Assembly (NCBI GenBank): GCA_020746875.1
Contig: JAGTJL010000034.1
Span: forward strand, 1 to 64,000
Source: Rhexocercosporidium sp. MPI-PUGE-AT-0058
Lineage: Eukaryota > Ascomycota > Leotiomycetes > Helotiales
DNA: 64,000 nucleotides
Reading direction: 5' to 3'
In this document: piece after piece, positions 37,222 through 47,500 of the stretch
Layout of the letters: every line of letters starts with the position of its first letter
Numbering within the stretch: position 1 is the stretch's first letter
The notes under the pieces: generated by a model
Seen by the model: only the letters and a program-made list of their open reading frames with translations
What the model was told of the DNA's origin: nothing
Database searches by the model: none
Translations under genes and position numbers: made by a program

Positions 37222-38452
37222 GGTAGCTTTTGTTTGCGATAGTGAGATTCTGGCATTGCTCATACAGCATGACTGATGCAATCTGATTTTAGGCCACATA
37301 TATTGAGAAAAGAATGCTTCTTCGGGATGGCTTGTAAAGACACGGATGACAAGATGTAGGGATGCACTTGCGCCCAATCACAATCCTTGTGGCTGCCCCA
37401 TCCTCAACTGGTTGGCTCGCGCGCTCTACATCGGTCAATCGTACATATTCAGGCGAATTTCTAAATTAACACCCTCGAGAGCTATCTATCGGGATAGGAG
37501 CGGCCTGCCACGACACTAACCTGGAGAAGACGACATCTTCCACTTCAAACCAATCCGGGGACCACGTCTTGTTGCCGGCAGGATAAGTTGTGCTTGCAAG
37601 CTGACGAATCTCCCAACTGGGAAGCATTGAACTTCTCGAGGCAGCAAGGAAAGGACGGAAAAAGAGAATGCTTGTATGGCTATGGATTGGGTCCCAGCCT
37701 GCAAGGTCACTTTTACCTACTTCCCGCGCGGAAGGAGGCATCGTCTGAAATGCATTGGTCGAGCGAGGGTGCCCTCGAATGCTCTCGAAACGAAACGCAA
37801 AGATCGACCAACGTCGAGAGCAGACACCTACACCCGCACCCGCACCAGCGAACTGGAGAGCAACGACCTTTCTTCGACAATGACAACGACCTTCGGCAAT
37901 GACCTTGCCTAGTCATACGTTTCGGAGAATTCCATTCCTGGGCGAACCTCAGGTCATCTCAACAGATATGTCAACGTATGACGGCCTCCACACCACCCAG
38001 GAGTAAGCAAAGGAAGAGCATGCACGTAGCCAAGATGAAATTCCCTTTACACGAGAGGAAAGGAAGAGCAACAAATCAGAGCTAGGCCGTGCAGGCTCAA
38101 AACGCTGTGCAACCCAGAGTACCCCGCATTTCACATGACAACGCCTGCGGGCAAGCCACCTGCCTGCACAGCAAGTGCGCTGAGCTGAAATCGATGGCCT
38201 GATCCAGAGAGCTATGCAACGCTCATAAGCTCACACTCCCCCAACATACTCCATACTTGCGTAACTTCTTTCATTCCTCATTTTGTTGGGACCATTACTC
38301 CTCCCCTATAGGAAACCTCAATTTGGGATCTCAGCCCTCGCTCCTCAGATCAGATCACCTCCATTTCGGCGCCTCCTACACTCCTCGAGCATTTTCTGTT
38401 TGCCTGGATCGGAACACATAACTTTGCCAGTGCCGTTGAGTGCCCTTCCACC
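37222..38452. other. Intergenic; upstream region of the amylase-like gene
   Basis: No coding region supported: several open frames on both strands overlap each other and none carries a domain. The 200 bp before 38453 are CT-rich with CTCCCC and CCCCAAC tracts, typical of a fungal promoter and leader. RIP signature is absent from about 37150 on. Confidence 0.4.
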
Positions 38453-40456
38453 ATGCCTGACATTAAGGGGATCAATGATCCCGAAGTTCTATCCGTCATT
38501 TCGGGGAAAACAGGAGAGTTTCACAAGTCACCCATTGCATGGGAAGATGAGCTTCTTTATTTCTTGCTACCTGATAGGTTTTCAGATAATCAAGAAAGTG
38601 GTTATCTAGATGCCGTCGGTCAGCTTGTGACAGGCAGGTCGGAATCAATGCGTGAGTCAGGGGATGACGAATGGCAGCTTATAACAAATAGTTCGGAATC
38701 GATATATCAACCAGGGGATAACGGAAACGCCCTTGACGGTCGCAATGGAGGAAGCACGAGCCGTTGGCTTGATGCCGGCGCCAAATTTGTCGGAGGTAAC
38801 CTTAATGGTCTGATCAGCAAACTTGGGTACCTCAAACGAATGGGTGTCACGGCCCTCTGGGTTGGCCCGATATTTAAGCAAGTCAAGAATTTGGAGACCT
38901 ATCATGGCTACGGCGTGCAGAACTTTCTCGATGTCGACCCCCGCTTCGGCACGCGCGAGGACCTACAGAATCTTGTTAAGAAGGCTCATGGTCATGGGAT
39001 TTTTGTTCTTCTCGACATCATCCTCAACCATAGCGGCAATGTCTTCTCCTATGTCACCGAAAACCCAAGCTATAACAACGGCCAAACCTACGAGGTCAAA
39101 GGGTATTACGACGCGAATCGTAACCCTATTCTCCCCTTTGGTATCGTCGACGAAGCTCAACATCCTTCCGTTTTCCCCGACGGCGCTATCTGGCCACGTG
39201 AAATCCAGGCTGGAAATTGCTTTACCCAGCAAGGACACATTAATAACTGGGATTCTTCCCCAGAGTTCCTCGATGGAGATTTCTTCGACCTGAAGGATAT
39301 CAAGCTGGGTGTAGATGACCCGAACATGTTTACCCCGCAGCCAGCACTCCAAATCCTTTGCCAAGTATACAAATTCTGGATCGCCTTTGCCGACATTGAT
39401 GGATACCGCATCGATACTGTCAAGCACATGGGCATAGGGCCAACTCGCCACTTCGCAGCCGCAATCCACGAGTACGCTGAAACGCTTGGCAAAGACAATT
39501 TTCTCCTCATTGGTGAAATCACAGGTGGAAATGTACACCAAACCATGGAATTGACGGGTCTCGACGCGGCGTTAGGTATTGGTGGTGTCCAAGCCAGTTT
39601 GTGGCAACTGCCAAAGGGCTATGTCGCCCCTTCTGAATATTTCGATCAATTCCGGAATGCTCGATACTTGGTAGGCTTATTCTCTATGTATCTCTTCTTG
39701 GCTTCCAGACGTTCCTTTGCAAGCTAGTGCTGACATGTTGATTAGAAAAGAGGCACGCATACATGGATCCGAAATAAAATCATCACGATGGTTGATGACC
39801 ACGACCAAGTATGGCGCGGAAACAGCAAGGCACGATTCGCGTCTGAAGGAGCTGGAGGCGAATTGGTCCTCGCTGCGTTGGCCATGAATCTTTGCACGCT
39901 CGGAATCCCCTGTATCTACTACGGTTCGGAACAAGGTTTCGATGGCCAGGGCGGTAGTGATGGCAGAGGCCATTCGGCAGATCAGTATATTCGAGAAGCT
40001 ATGTTTGGCGGTGAGTTTGGTGCTTTCCGGAGCCGCGGGAAGCATTGCTTCGACGAAAGCAATACCATTTATGCCGAGGTTAGAAAGGTCGCCAATGTTC
40101 GTAACCAAGAGATTGCACTTCGTCGGGGAAGGCAGTATCTGCGTGAGATCTCTGGTGATGGGATGCACTTTGGTTTACCGCACAGAATGGGTGACCGGAT
40201 TAAGAGTGTTGTTGCATGGTCGAGGATCATCGACAATATTGAGGTGATTAGTGCTCTTAACACGGACGAAGTGAACGTGTCAAGTGCTTGGATTACTGTT
40301 GATTCTGGGATTCATCCGAGCGGCTCAGTGCTTCAAAATCTGTATGTCTATGCTGCAGGGCAAGGTACGCAGACCGTTGTGACGGTTGAGACGAGGAACG
40401 GTCGGTCAGTTGTCCAGCTTACTGTACCGCCTGCTGGATTTGTGATTTACAAGTAA
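38453..40456 (+). CDS. Alpha-amylase-family glycoside hydrolase (GH13), no signal peptide
   Basis: Two exons, 38453-39670 and 39746-40456 (75-nt intron, phase 0), 642 aa. All four GH13 regions are present. Region I is DIILNHSG (188-195). Region II is DGYRIDTVKHM with nucleophile D321. Region III is GEITGG with acid/base E355. Region IV is DDHDQ with H425 and D426. The (beta/alpha)8 barrel is followed by a C-terminal beta domain (VVAWSRII, then PPAGFVIYK). The N-terminus MPDIKGINDPEV is not a signal peptide, so the enzyme is probably intracellular or leaves by another route, unlike classical secreted fungal amylases. The YFLLPDRFSDN start and HGYGVQNFLDVDPRFGT segment resemble bacterial GH13 enzymes; horizontal origin is possible but untested. 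Action on alpha-1,4-glucan is inferred from the family. Confidence 0.9.
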
Positions 40457-40868
40457 TCTTAACATCTGCGCCAAAATTGAGTTCGAATGCATCATTGCCT
40501 CAAAACTTACGGGAAATAAGAGGCCGCTCTCACATCGATACTAACTCGCCTTGGACAAAGCTCCTAAGAATACACAAGTTTTGGGTCCAAAGCATCCTTC
40601 AATATCTCACGGCTTATGAGACAATAGCGTCTTTTTATGGGACATTACTGCTTGAGTATATCACAATTTAAGAGGCAATGACATATTCTATTCCAATTTC
40701 TGTCCTCCTGTTTGGCATCACATGATCTTGGTTGTACGAGGACCACCTCGCCAAGTTCCCGCAACCAATAGATATCGCCTCACTTTCCAACCCCATTCCG
40801 AGCCTTTCAACTCTTCCTCGATCTTAAGGTTGCAGTAAATCACGCGTCTCTCCACTCTTCATGAATCA
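40457..40868. other. Intergenic / 3' flank of the amylase-like gene
   Basis: Contains the presumed 3' untranslated region. A 64-codon open frame at 40477-40671 has no features that support it as a gene. Confidence 0.3.
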
Positions 40869-41160
40869 CTGTTGGCAAGTCTCGCAGATCTATCAAGCGA
40901 GATCCTTCTGGACATATTCTCCTACCTCAATCCCTTCGAGGACCGCGAGCTGAGCTTCTTATGCCGCAGATTGACTAGATTGGCTCAAATCTACCTCGCA
41001 TAGCACATTGGACTTACGTTTCTAAGACATCAAGCAGAGCTCGTCAATTCTTAAATTACATCGGCTATCAACTCGACATTGCGTCAAATATTAAGTCTGT
41101 GGTGCTTTCTTGGGATAATGGGGGTCCCAAATGTCGACAGCTGCCACCACCTTAAGGAGT
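40869..41160 (+). pseudogene. F-box protein relic
   Basis: From 40869 one frame reads LADLSSEILLDIFSYLNPFEDRELSFLCRR up to a stop at 41001-41003; (P/S)SEILLDIFSYL is the fungal F-box core that binds Skp1 in SCF ubiquitin ligases. The sense then continues in another frame as HWTYVSKTSSRARQFL and SVVLSWDNGGPKCRQLPPP up to a stop near 41156, so a frameshift separates the two parts. Upstream and downstream parts of an F-box protein are missing. Scattered coding-like pieces may extend to about 41380. Confidence 0.6.
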
Positions 41161-41586
41161 TAAATATTAAAGAGGAGAAACGTGAAAGGCCTTGCACCTA
41201 ATCCGTCTTCACTCAAATGCTCTTAGATTCTAGATATCTGAAATCGCTGTATCAAGCTAGCCTCATCGTAATTAGCCAAATTGACCGATATTAGACCCAC
41301 TTCCATCAATGCATCCAGATACAACACGCTTTTGGGTTTTATTCCCCTCAACAGGAATTCAATGGCCTTTCTTAAGCACTCTTACAGTTCTGATTAAAAG
41401 CTCAAACACTTTAATCTTTTTGAATTTGCAAGTACGCGAATTAGCATACTCAAAAGATTGACCCGTTGTATGACTAGCACACTTAAAATTCATCCTTCTC
41501 AAAAACCGCAAAGCACCCTTCAAACTGCACCAACGAGAGAGAAAGCCAAAGAAACTATTTAATTCTTCCCACGGTTCCCAGCTCAG
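41161..41586. other. Intergenic, 3' flank of the FAD oxidase gene
   Basis: Nothing further recognised beyond possible continuation of the F-box relic. Confidence 0.3.
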
Positions 41587-43233
41587 TTATTTCTTTAGAG
41601 CTTTAACATTGAAAGGATTTGGAGTGAAAGTCCCATGAGGATCGGCCAGTTGCCTTTGCATCCCGATTCTCTCGTACTTGGCTTTGTCTTCGTAGTAGAA
41701 GGGCCAGCTCTTGTCCATGTCCCAGTCACCATACGAGGCCCATAGCACACGCTTATCCTGCTTGCTGAATGAACTATCCTTGCCGCACATGAGTTTGTCG
41801 TTAACCTCTTGCCAGCCCTTCGCAAGTGATTTGCCTTCCTCCCCTTCTTGGTAGAAGCAATCCAATACCTGGCAAACTGTCGAGTCTCTCCAGCTGTAGG
41901 ATGTTCCGTTGTTTCGATTGGCATAAAATTGAGAGTTTTTGCCGCCGAAGCATTGAATCTGGACGGAGAGATAGCAATTCTGCCACAAGGGGAAATGGCT
42001 AAATGACGGAAACAAGACCTGGTGGATTCTGTCGGCGACTTGGTCGACCCATTGATCTTTGACCAGCGTCGTCGAATTGGTCATGTAGGTGCGCTTTTCA
42101 TAAGGGTGATCGAATTCACGGGCCCGAGTAAAGAGCCACTCGCCTGTCATCTGGGACATAGGCTCGATGATGTCCTTGCCAGATATACGCAAGAACGTGA
42201 TGTCTCGGAACCTTTGGAACCATGCGTCGACCTTGTCGGTATACTTATCCTCTGCGCTCATGGGGACCCATTGTGCGTATAAGACGACGCATGCGGGCCA
42301 TTTTGTGTCTCCATCTAATCCGAAAAGATCACCAACACGGTCGATGGTGTCTCCTAGGTTGTCTTTCAACTCGGGCATAAGTCTGAACATGTGGAAAGAG
42401 GAGCTGAGCACGCTGACGCACAAGTCGAAGTTTCGAGGAAATTCAGGGTCGTCCGCCATCGCTGCTACCTCGTTGAGAAGCTGCTTCACCACATATTCGT
42501 TGTATAGCCAGAGACCTTTGAAACCATGCGGCCTGGGCCCCTTTTCAGGGAAGTCATAATCAATATCGCGATGAACTTCAATGGTGTAGTGCGTGATGAC
42601 GCCGAAGTTACCTGGACTGCCTCCCAAGATGGCATTGAAGAGGTCTGCATTGGAAGATTTGGTGACCTCTTGGATTTCGCCGTCGTAGTTGATCATTCTA
42701 ATGCCCCAGATATGGTCTCCCAGGAGGCCGAAGCTGCGCCCGAGTTGACCATATCCGCCTGTCTGAGCGTGCCCGCCGAGTCGTACATCGGTGCACTGCC
42801 CATGAGGCACGAAGAGTTGGTGTTTTCGAAGGAACTGATTGAACTCGCCGAGACTGTGGCTGACACTGGCGTATACCAGAGGTCTGTTGCTATCGGGTGA
42901 TGGCAATTGCGGCAATATCACCAGGTCTTGCGGACCTTTGTATGTCGATTTGAGATTGAGTTGAACACCCTTCCCGTGCGTGGAGCAGGCACCACTGTAC
43001 TGGTGACCGCCGCTCATCACAGCGACAGGGTATCCTTCAGCCTTTGCATACTTGACTGCTTTCTGAATGTCATCGTCGTTCTGAGGAAAAGCAATTAGGC
43101 CTGGGAACATGTCATGGTCAATCTGATGGGTTGATGTCGCATATTCCACATTGTTGGCATCGTACTCGTGTCGTTGGGTAGGATCAGTAGTATATGAGTA
43201 CTGAAGCCCTTGAAAGTCTTGGATTCTCTCCAT
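41587..43233 (-). CDS. FAD-dependent oxidoreductase of the berberine-bridge (BBE/PCMH-type) family, 548 aa
   Basis: Intron-free. FAD_binding_4/PCMH domain about residues 40-225: SGGHQYSG with H77, the usual 8-alpha-histidyl attachment site, and GQCTDVRLGGHAQTGGYG with C147 at the place of the second (6-S-cysteinyl) bond of bicovalent BBE enzymes. A substrate-binding domain follows, and the C-terminal BBE motif is represented by WPFYYEDKAKYERIGMQRQLADP then FTPNPFNV. There is no signal peptide (MERIQDFQGLQYSY), so it is probably cytosolic. Such enzymes use O2 to oxidise sugars or secondary metabolites; the substrate cannot be deduced. No biosynthetic core enzyme lies nearby. Start chosen at the first ATG that keeps the full domain. 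Confidence 0.88.
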   Translation of the reverse strand: MERIQDFQGLQYSYTTDPTQRHEYDANNVEYATSTHQIDHDMFPGLIAFPQNDDDIQKAVKYAKAEGYPVAVMSGGHQYSGACSTHGKGVQLNLKSTYKGPQDLVILPQLPSPDSNRPLVYASVSHSLGEFNQFLRKHQLFVPHGQCTDVRLGGHAQTGGYGQLGRSFGLLGDHIWGIRMINYDGEIQEVTKSSNADLFNAILGGSPGNFGVITHYTIEVHRDIDYDFPEKGPRPHGFKGLWLYNEYVVKQLLNEVAAMADDPEFPRNFDLCVSVLSSSFHMFRLMPELKDNLGDTIDRVGDLFGLDGDTKWPACVVLYAQWVPMSAEDKYTDKVDAWFQRFRDITFLRISGKDIIEPMSQMTGEWLFTRAREFDHPYEKRTYMTNSTTLVKDQWVDQVADRIHQVLFPSFSHFPLWQNCYLSVQIQCFGGKNSQFYANRNNGTSYSWRDSTVCQVLDCFYQEGEEGKSLAKGWQEVNDKLMCGKDSSFSKQDKRVLWASYGDWDMDKSWPFYYEDKAKYERIGMQRQLADPHGTFTPNPFNVKALKK

Positions 43234-44279
43234 TTTCTAGAGACGTGAAGGCTGAGAAGATTTTGGTTGCTTGTCAATGTCCGTCACATTGCCAGACTTA
43301 TATATTCTTTGATCCTGTTCCATGTTGCGGTGCGCATACACATGCTCGAAGAAGAGAAATCCGAGATACGCCACGGTTCCACAGGAATACTTCGTACTTG
43401 CCCGCTAAATAAAGCCTCACAATTACAGCCAGCCATATCGTAGTCTGAGCCAGAAAACGAACGCAATTAAAAACGCCTTGGTGCGGGGTCTTGACACCTG
43501 TTATGTTTTTTAGCCAACGCTATTGGATTGCAGGTGAACAAAAGTCTTTCAGTCAGCCTCTAAGCCGTAAGGCTGAGCTCAGCTGAACTCAGCTGAAAGC
43601 TACATCACAAAACACAATCGACCTGGGGGGCAGAGGTAGCTCATTAATTGGATTGCAACTGAGTTCTGCGAGAGAAGACGCACTCTTTCACGTCGTTTGG
43701 TTTGCAATGTCGGGCAGGAAAAATATTCTTCTACGCTATAGGTTATGTTTCTATCGAATATCGCTGGTTTTGTGTGTGTGTGTTTGCGTAACACTATGCA
43801 TGTGCATGTATATGCAAGTATTCGGGGAGTACCCGATTTGTCGCTTACAGATTGCTGTCATAACTGACAAGACCAGAACGACCCCAGAGAACAACAAGCT
43901 GCAGAATTTGTCAGACCATTTGCTGGTCTCAAGCCCACACCTACTTGCCCATATGTCAGTCCCTAGACATGGCTTACATGTCCATTTACCCATTGACAAC
44001 ACACATGCCATCATCGATCCACCTCCTACATATGTTGATGGAGCTGAGAACTGGATAATCCAATGCAGAGACATAAGGCGTCGGCGAAAGATTCGACGGG
44101 ATTCGAGACTTGGATGAGGCTTTCAAAAATGTTCAGCTGCATCCCCGATACACACTGTTATTTCAAATGCTCAAGAGAAAGTAAGCCTCGTAAAAGCATT
44201 TGCGGCAATAACCGAGATCCCAATTAACCATCCCACCTCTGTTATAAATCTCGCCCCACTAGTATTCCTCACCTGATTT
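43234..44279. other. Intergenic; promoter side of the FAD oxidase gene
   Basis: No gene supported. Short overlapping frames on both strands at 43653-44117 share no features with known proteins. A GAGCTCAGCTGAACTCAGCTGA direct/inverted motif is near 43574-43595. A (TG)n run of about 10 bases lies near 43770. Confidence 0.3.
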
Positions 44280-44958
44280 TATTATTAATAATAAAAGAGA
44301 AAAAATAAAAAAAATAAAAAGTAAAATAAATTTTAAACTTAAAGATTTCTGGCCGTTAAAAGAAACTTTATTATTTAATACGCTAGGATAATTAAAGCGC
44401 TAATCATAATTTATAATATAAAGCAAAAGACTTAAAGCATACTCGGGAAATAACAATAGATTTTTATAACGTAAATCCTTTTAAATTAGATAACGAAAAT
44501 ACGAAAAGCTAAAAGCCTTATTTATATATAAATGCGATATAATATATTTATATTCGTGGTTTAGCTTTTATATTTATAGCGCTTAACAGAAGTACCATGC
44601 TTATAGCTTACTTCTAAGGAATAAATACTTTATAAATACCAAAGAATAATTATCCGTAACTGGCTATAGCGTAGCCGTAATTCCACGCGTTTTCACTTTT
44701 ACTACACGTGATTATTTTCGTTTAAATCAACCGACGTCAAGTAAATAAATATAATATTATTTTTTAAGGAAATTTTCTTTTATTACAACTCCTTAATACT
44801 ACTCTACATTGACGTTCCTTATATCACTGAATACTAAATTAATAAATCATTAAAATAGAACTAAACCAGCCTCGCAAAATATATATTAATTGTACATTTA
44901 TTATAAATAATAGCGACCCTCGCACGCTAGAACTTACGTATGCTATTTAATATATTAT
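44280..44958. mobile_element. AT-rich RIP-mutated repeat relic, unclassified
   Basis: Abrupt shift to about 75% A+T, with CpA/TpG depleted and CpG retained; no readable domain on either strand. Probably an old transposon fragment. Confidence 0.5.
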
Positions 44959-45239
44959 TGTGGAGGGGAAAACACCAAACACACAACAAGAGGGTAGCAA
45001 AGCAAGTGCCGGAGGGTAACCGTAGGAAATACCCATTTGACGAGTACTTGAGATATCACATATCTAGAGTATACAATCTGTCAAGGGAGGGGAGAGATAT
45101 AGTTTGAATAAGAAGGAAAAGTTGTAGTAGTAAAAATCGTTGTTGTCGTTGAAGGATGTTGCCCTAGAGGCTATCTTAAATACAGCAAGATGCAGCTCAA
45201 TCACGTGACAAATGGGCCTCTGAGGTCAACCCCACCACA
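44959..45239. repeat. Candidate solo LTR 1 (281 bp), little RIP
   Basis: Starts TGTGGAGGGG and ends CCCCACCACA, nearly perfect inverted termini with TG..CA ends. Flanked by TTAT on both sides (44955-44958, 45240-45243), or ATTAT if the LTR ends one base earlier. Base composition is normal, in contrast to both flanks, so this insertion is younger than the surrounding relic. No internal element remains, as expected after LTR-LTR recombination. Orientation unknown. Confidence 0.65.
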
Positions 45240-45243
45240 TTAT

Positions 45244-46195
45244 AGCAAGCGCTCTTAATCTAATCATCCTAGAGATCGACCTTAAGGATATTAATATTAA
45301 CGACTTTATAATTATAAACGCTGTAGTAAATCGCTTATTTATTTGGATTTCTTAATATTTTCGCGTATCTTTTACAGTCGATCCTTTTTATACTCCGCAA
45401 CGTCGTTTCCTCGCCTGGATTGTCTTTACTAATAAATTAAATAAAATAAAATAAAAGAAGACCCCGAGTCTACTAAAAGAGAATTAATAATTATATAAAA
45501 GTTTTAAGATATTATTAAAAAGTAAGGTAACGAAAACCGATATAAGGGTATTGACCGGTAATTAAAACTAAAAACTATTATTAATATTAAGAAAAACTAC
45601 GTAAACGCCTTTAACGGAAACGCCGACGCTCCTGCTCCCTTTAATAATTATGGCGCTGCCGTAAGATTATAAATATTTACGCTTCCCTAATTATAATTAC
45701 TTATTACTTTTAAGCATAAGGCCCTAATATAACAACTTATTACTTTAAAGAATAAAGTCTTTAAGACTTTAATAACCTTAATAAAATTACCTTATAAGAC
45801 GTTAAGAAAGAAGTCATTTATTAAAAAATCCGAGTTAAATAAATTAGAAAATTCTATATTATTAAGAGTTTTCGAGAATTTATTATTTATAAAGAAATTC
45901 CGACTTATAAAAAGCGTATAAAAATAATAATATTAAGGGATCGACTACTTAATAAGGTAAAGAAGTTAAAGGCTATACCCGTCAATATTTCTAAGGACAA
46001 AGCAACTTTAAAGATATTACTTACCCTAAAAGCTTTACTTGCTTTAGCCTAAATTGCAATTATTATCTTTAACGATAAGAACGAATTTAACGGTATTTAA
46101 TTTAATAACGAAAGCATTAATATAAATAAGGTTATTTTGCCGGACTTATAAACTATTAATAATAAGATAAAAGAGGACTAAGTCCTTATTAATTC
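45244..46195. mobile_element. AT-rich RIP-mutated repeat relic, unclassified
   Basis: Plus-strand pieces look like former coding sequence (many Lys/Asn/Ile codons around 45600-46140) but no transposon domain can be named. It is interrupted by the solo LTR at 46201 and appears to resume at 46689. Confidence 0.5.
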
Positions 46196-46200
46196 TTAAC

Positions 46201-46683
46201 TGTCACGGTCCGTGTATTTACTCGGTGTAAATACGGTGGGTAGTATTGATCTTAATAATCGAGAAGTAAGTGTATCACGCATAATAAGATAAATAATAAC
46301 TAATATAGTCGAGATATTATTTTCAATTAAGCACGAAGCTCTTATCTAATAGCAGACGTGTTAATCTTATATAGAACTTTCGTCCTCTTTAGATCCCTTA
46401 GATTCCTCGATACGTTAGATCCTTAGATCCCCAGATCCTCTCCTATGATAGGGGATCCCAGGATCCACGAATCCGTCACGTGATATGTGATCGCGGAATC
46501 CCGCGGTCATAATACTATTTCTAAGATTATATTATAAATGAATCTTCTAAGTACAGATAAGTCCTAGGACTCCGTTGGCTCCCAGGAGCCGTACTCCCAG
46601 GGACCACTTGGTTCTTGGAACTACGGTGGTTTCTAGAACATCTCCTCCCGGGACTCAGTGATCGCCCAGGAGCGTCCGTAATA
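46201..46683 (+). repeat. Solo LTR 2 (483 bp)
   Basis: Starts TGTCACGG, ends CCGTAATA (mutated CCGTAACA), and is flanked by a perfect 5-bp duplication TTAAC (46196-46200, 46684-46688). It contains tandem GGATCC/AGATCC-like and CCCAGGA-like motifs around 46420-46470 and 46580-46670. Composition is only partly RIP-shifted. No internal region is left. Confidence 0.8.
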
Positions 46684-46688
46684 TTAAC

Positions 46689-47430
46689 TTGCACTTGACG
46701 ACGCACCCCGCTTTTACGGCGGAGCTATAAAGGATAACGCTATTAACCAGAACAACCCTGTTCTTTAATTTCGACAACTATATTTCTTAATCGATATTAA
46801 GTATAATATAATATACGGCAAATACGTAGTTCGTCGATTAATAAACCTTACTTAAGGAAATATTACTTCCTTAAGAAAAGGCATTAATAACCTTATTAAT
46901 ATAACTTAGAAGTAAAGAAACGTTATTATAAACGAGTTTAAGGAGCTTTTATTTTAAAGCAATTAAAACACAGCTACCTCGGATTTCAATAAACTATTAC
47001 CTCGTAAGCGTGCTGCCGCCGATATAAGTATAGCTTGCGGCTACTTAATCCGAGATGCGTATACCGTCAAAGAAAAGATAAAAATATAAAATACAAGTAA
47101 ACCAATATAAGAACTCGGTTTTAAACAATTAAAGCCGACTCGCCACCGCGGCGCTACGGTATTTATAAAGCTTCGGCTTGCCACATATAATATTAATTAA
47201 AGTATCCTTTATTTGCGAAGAATAGAAGTTTTTATTAAAAGAGGATATTACGCTATTAAGTAAAAAGGTCTTTTTAAAATTCTTTTACGCCGCTCTTGTT
47301 AATTACGACAAAAAAGACCTTAATATTTATATAACTTATAATATAGCCTCTTTACTTTGGTTCGCGCGGTCCCGACTCGATTGTTTAGCTTATTTGCAGT
47401 CGTATGAATCCTGGGACAGCGAAGAGGAAA
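46689..47430. mobile_element. AT-rich RIP-mutated repeat relic, unclassified
   Basis: Continues the relic interrupted by solo LTR 2. Composition returns to normal near 47350. No domain recognised. Confidence 0.5.
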
Positions 47431-47500
47431 CTATGGCGCAAGGCTCGGACTTAGAATTGGAGGAGAGAAACCAAGGCCAGGCCACCATATAACCAGCTCA

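Noticed and set aside
37466..37916. Five overlapping open frames on both strands upstream of the amylase-like gene
   Set aside because: They overlap one another, none has a domain or signal, and composition fits a promoter region.
43653..44117. 154-codon open frame
   Set aside because: Contains a simple TG run, is mirrored by an antisense frame, and shows no recognisable domain.
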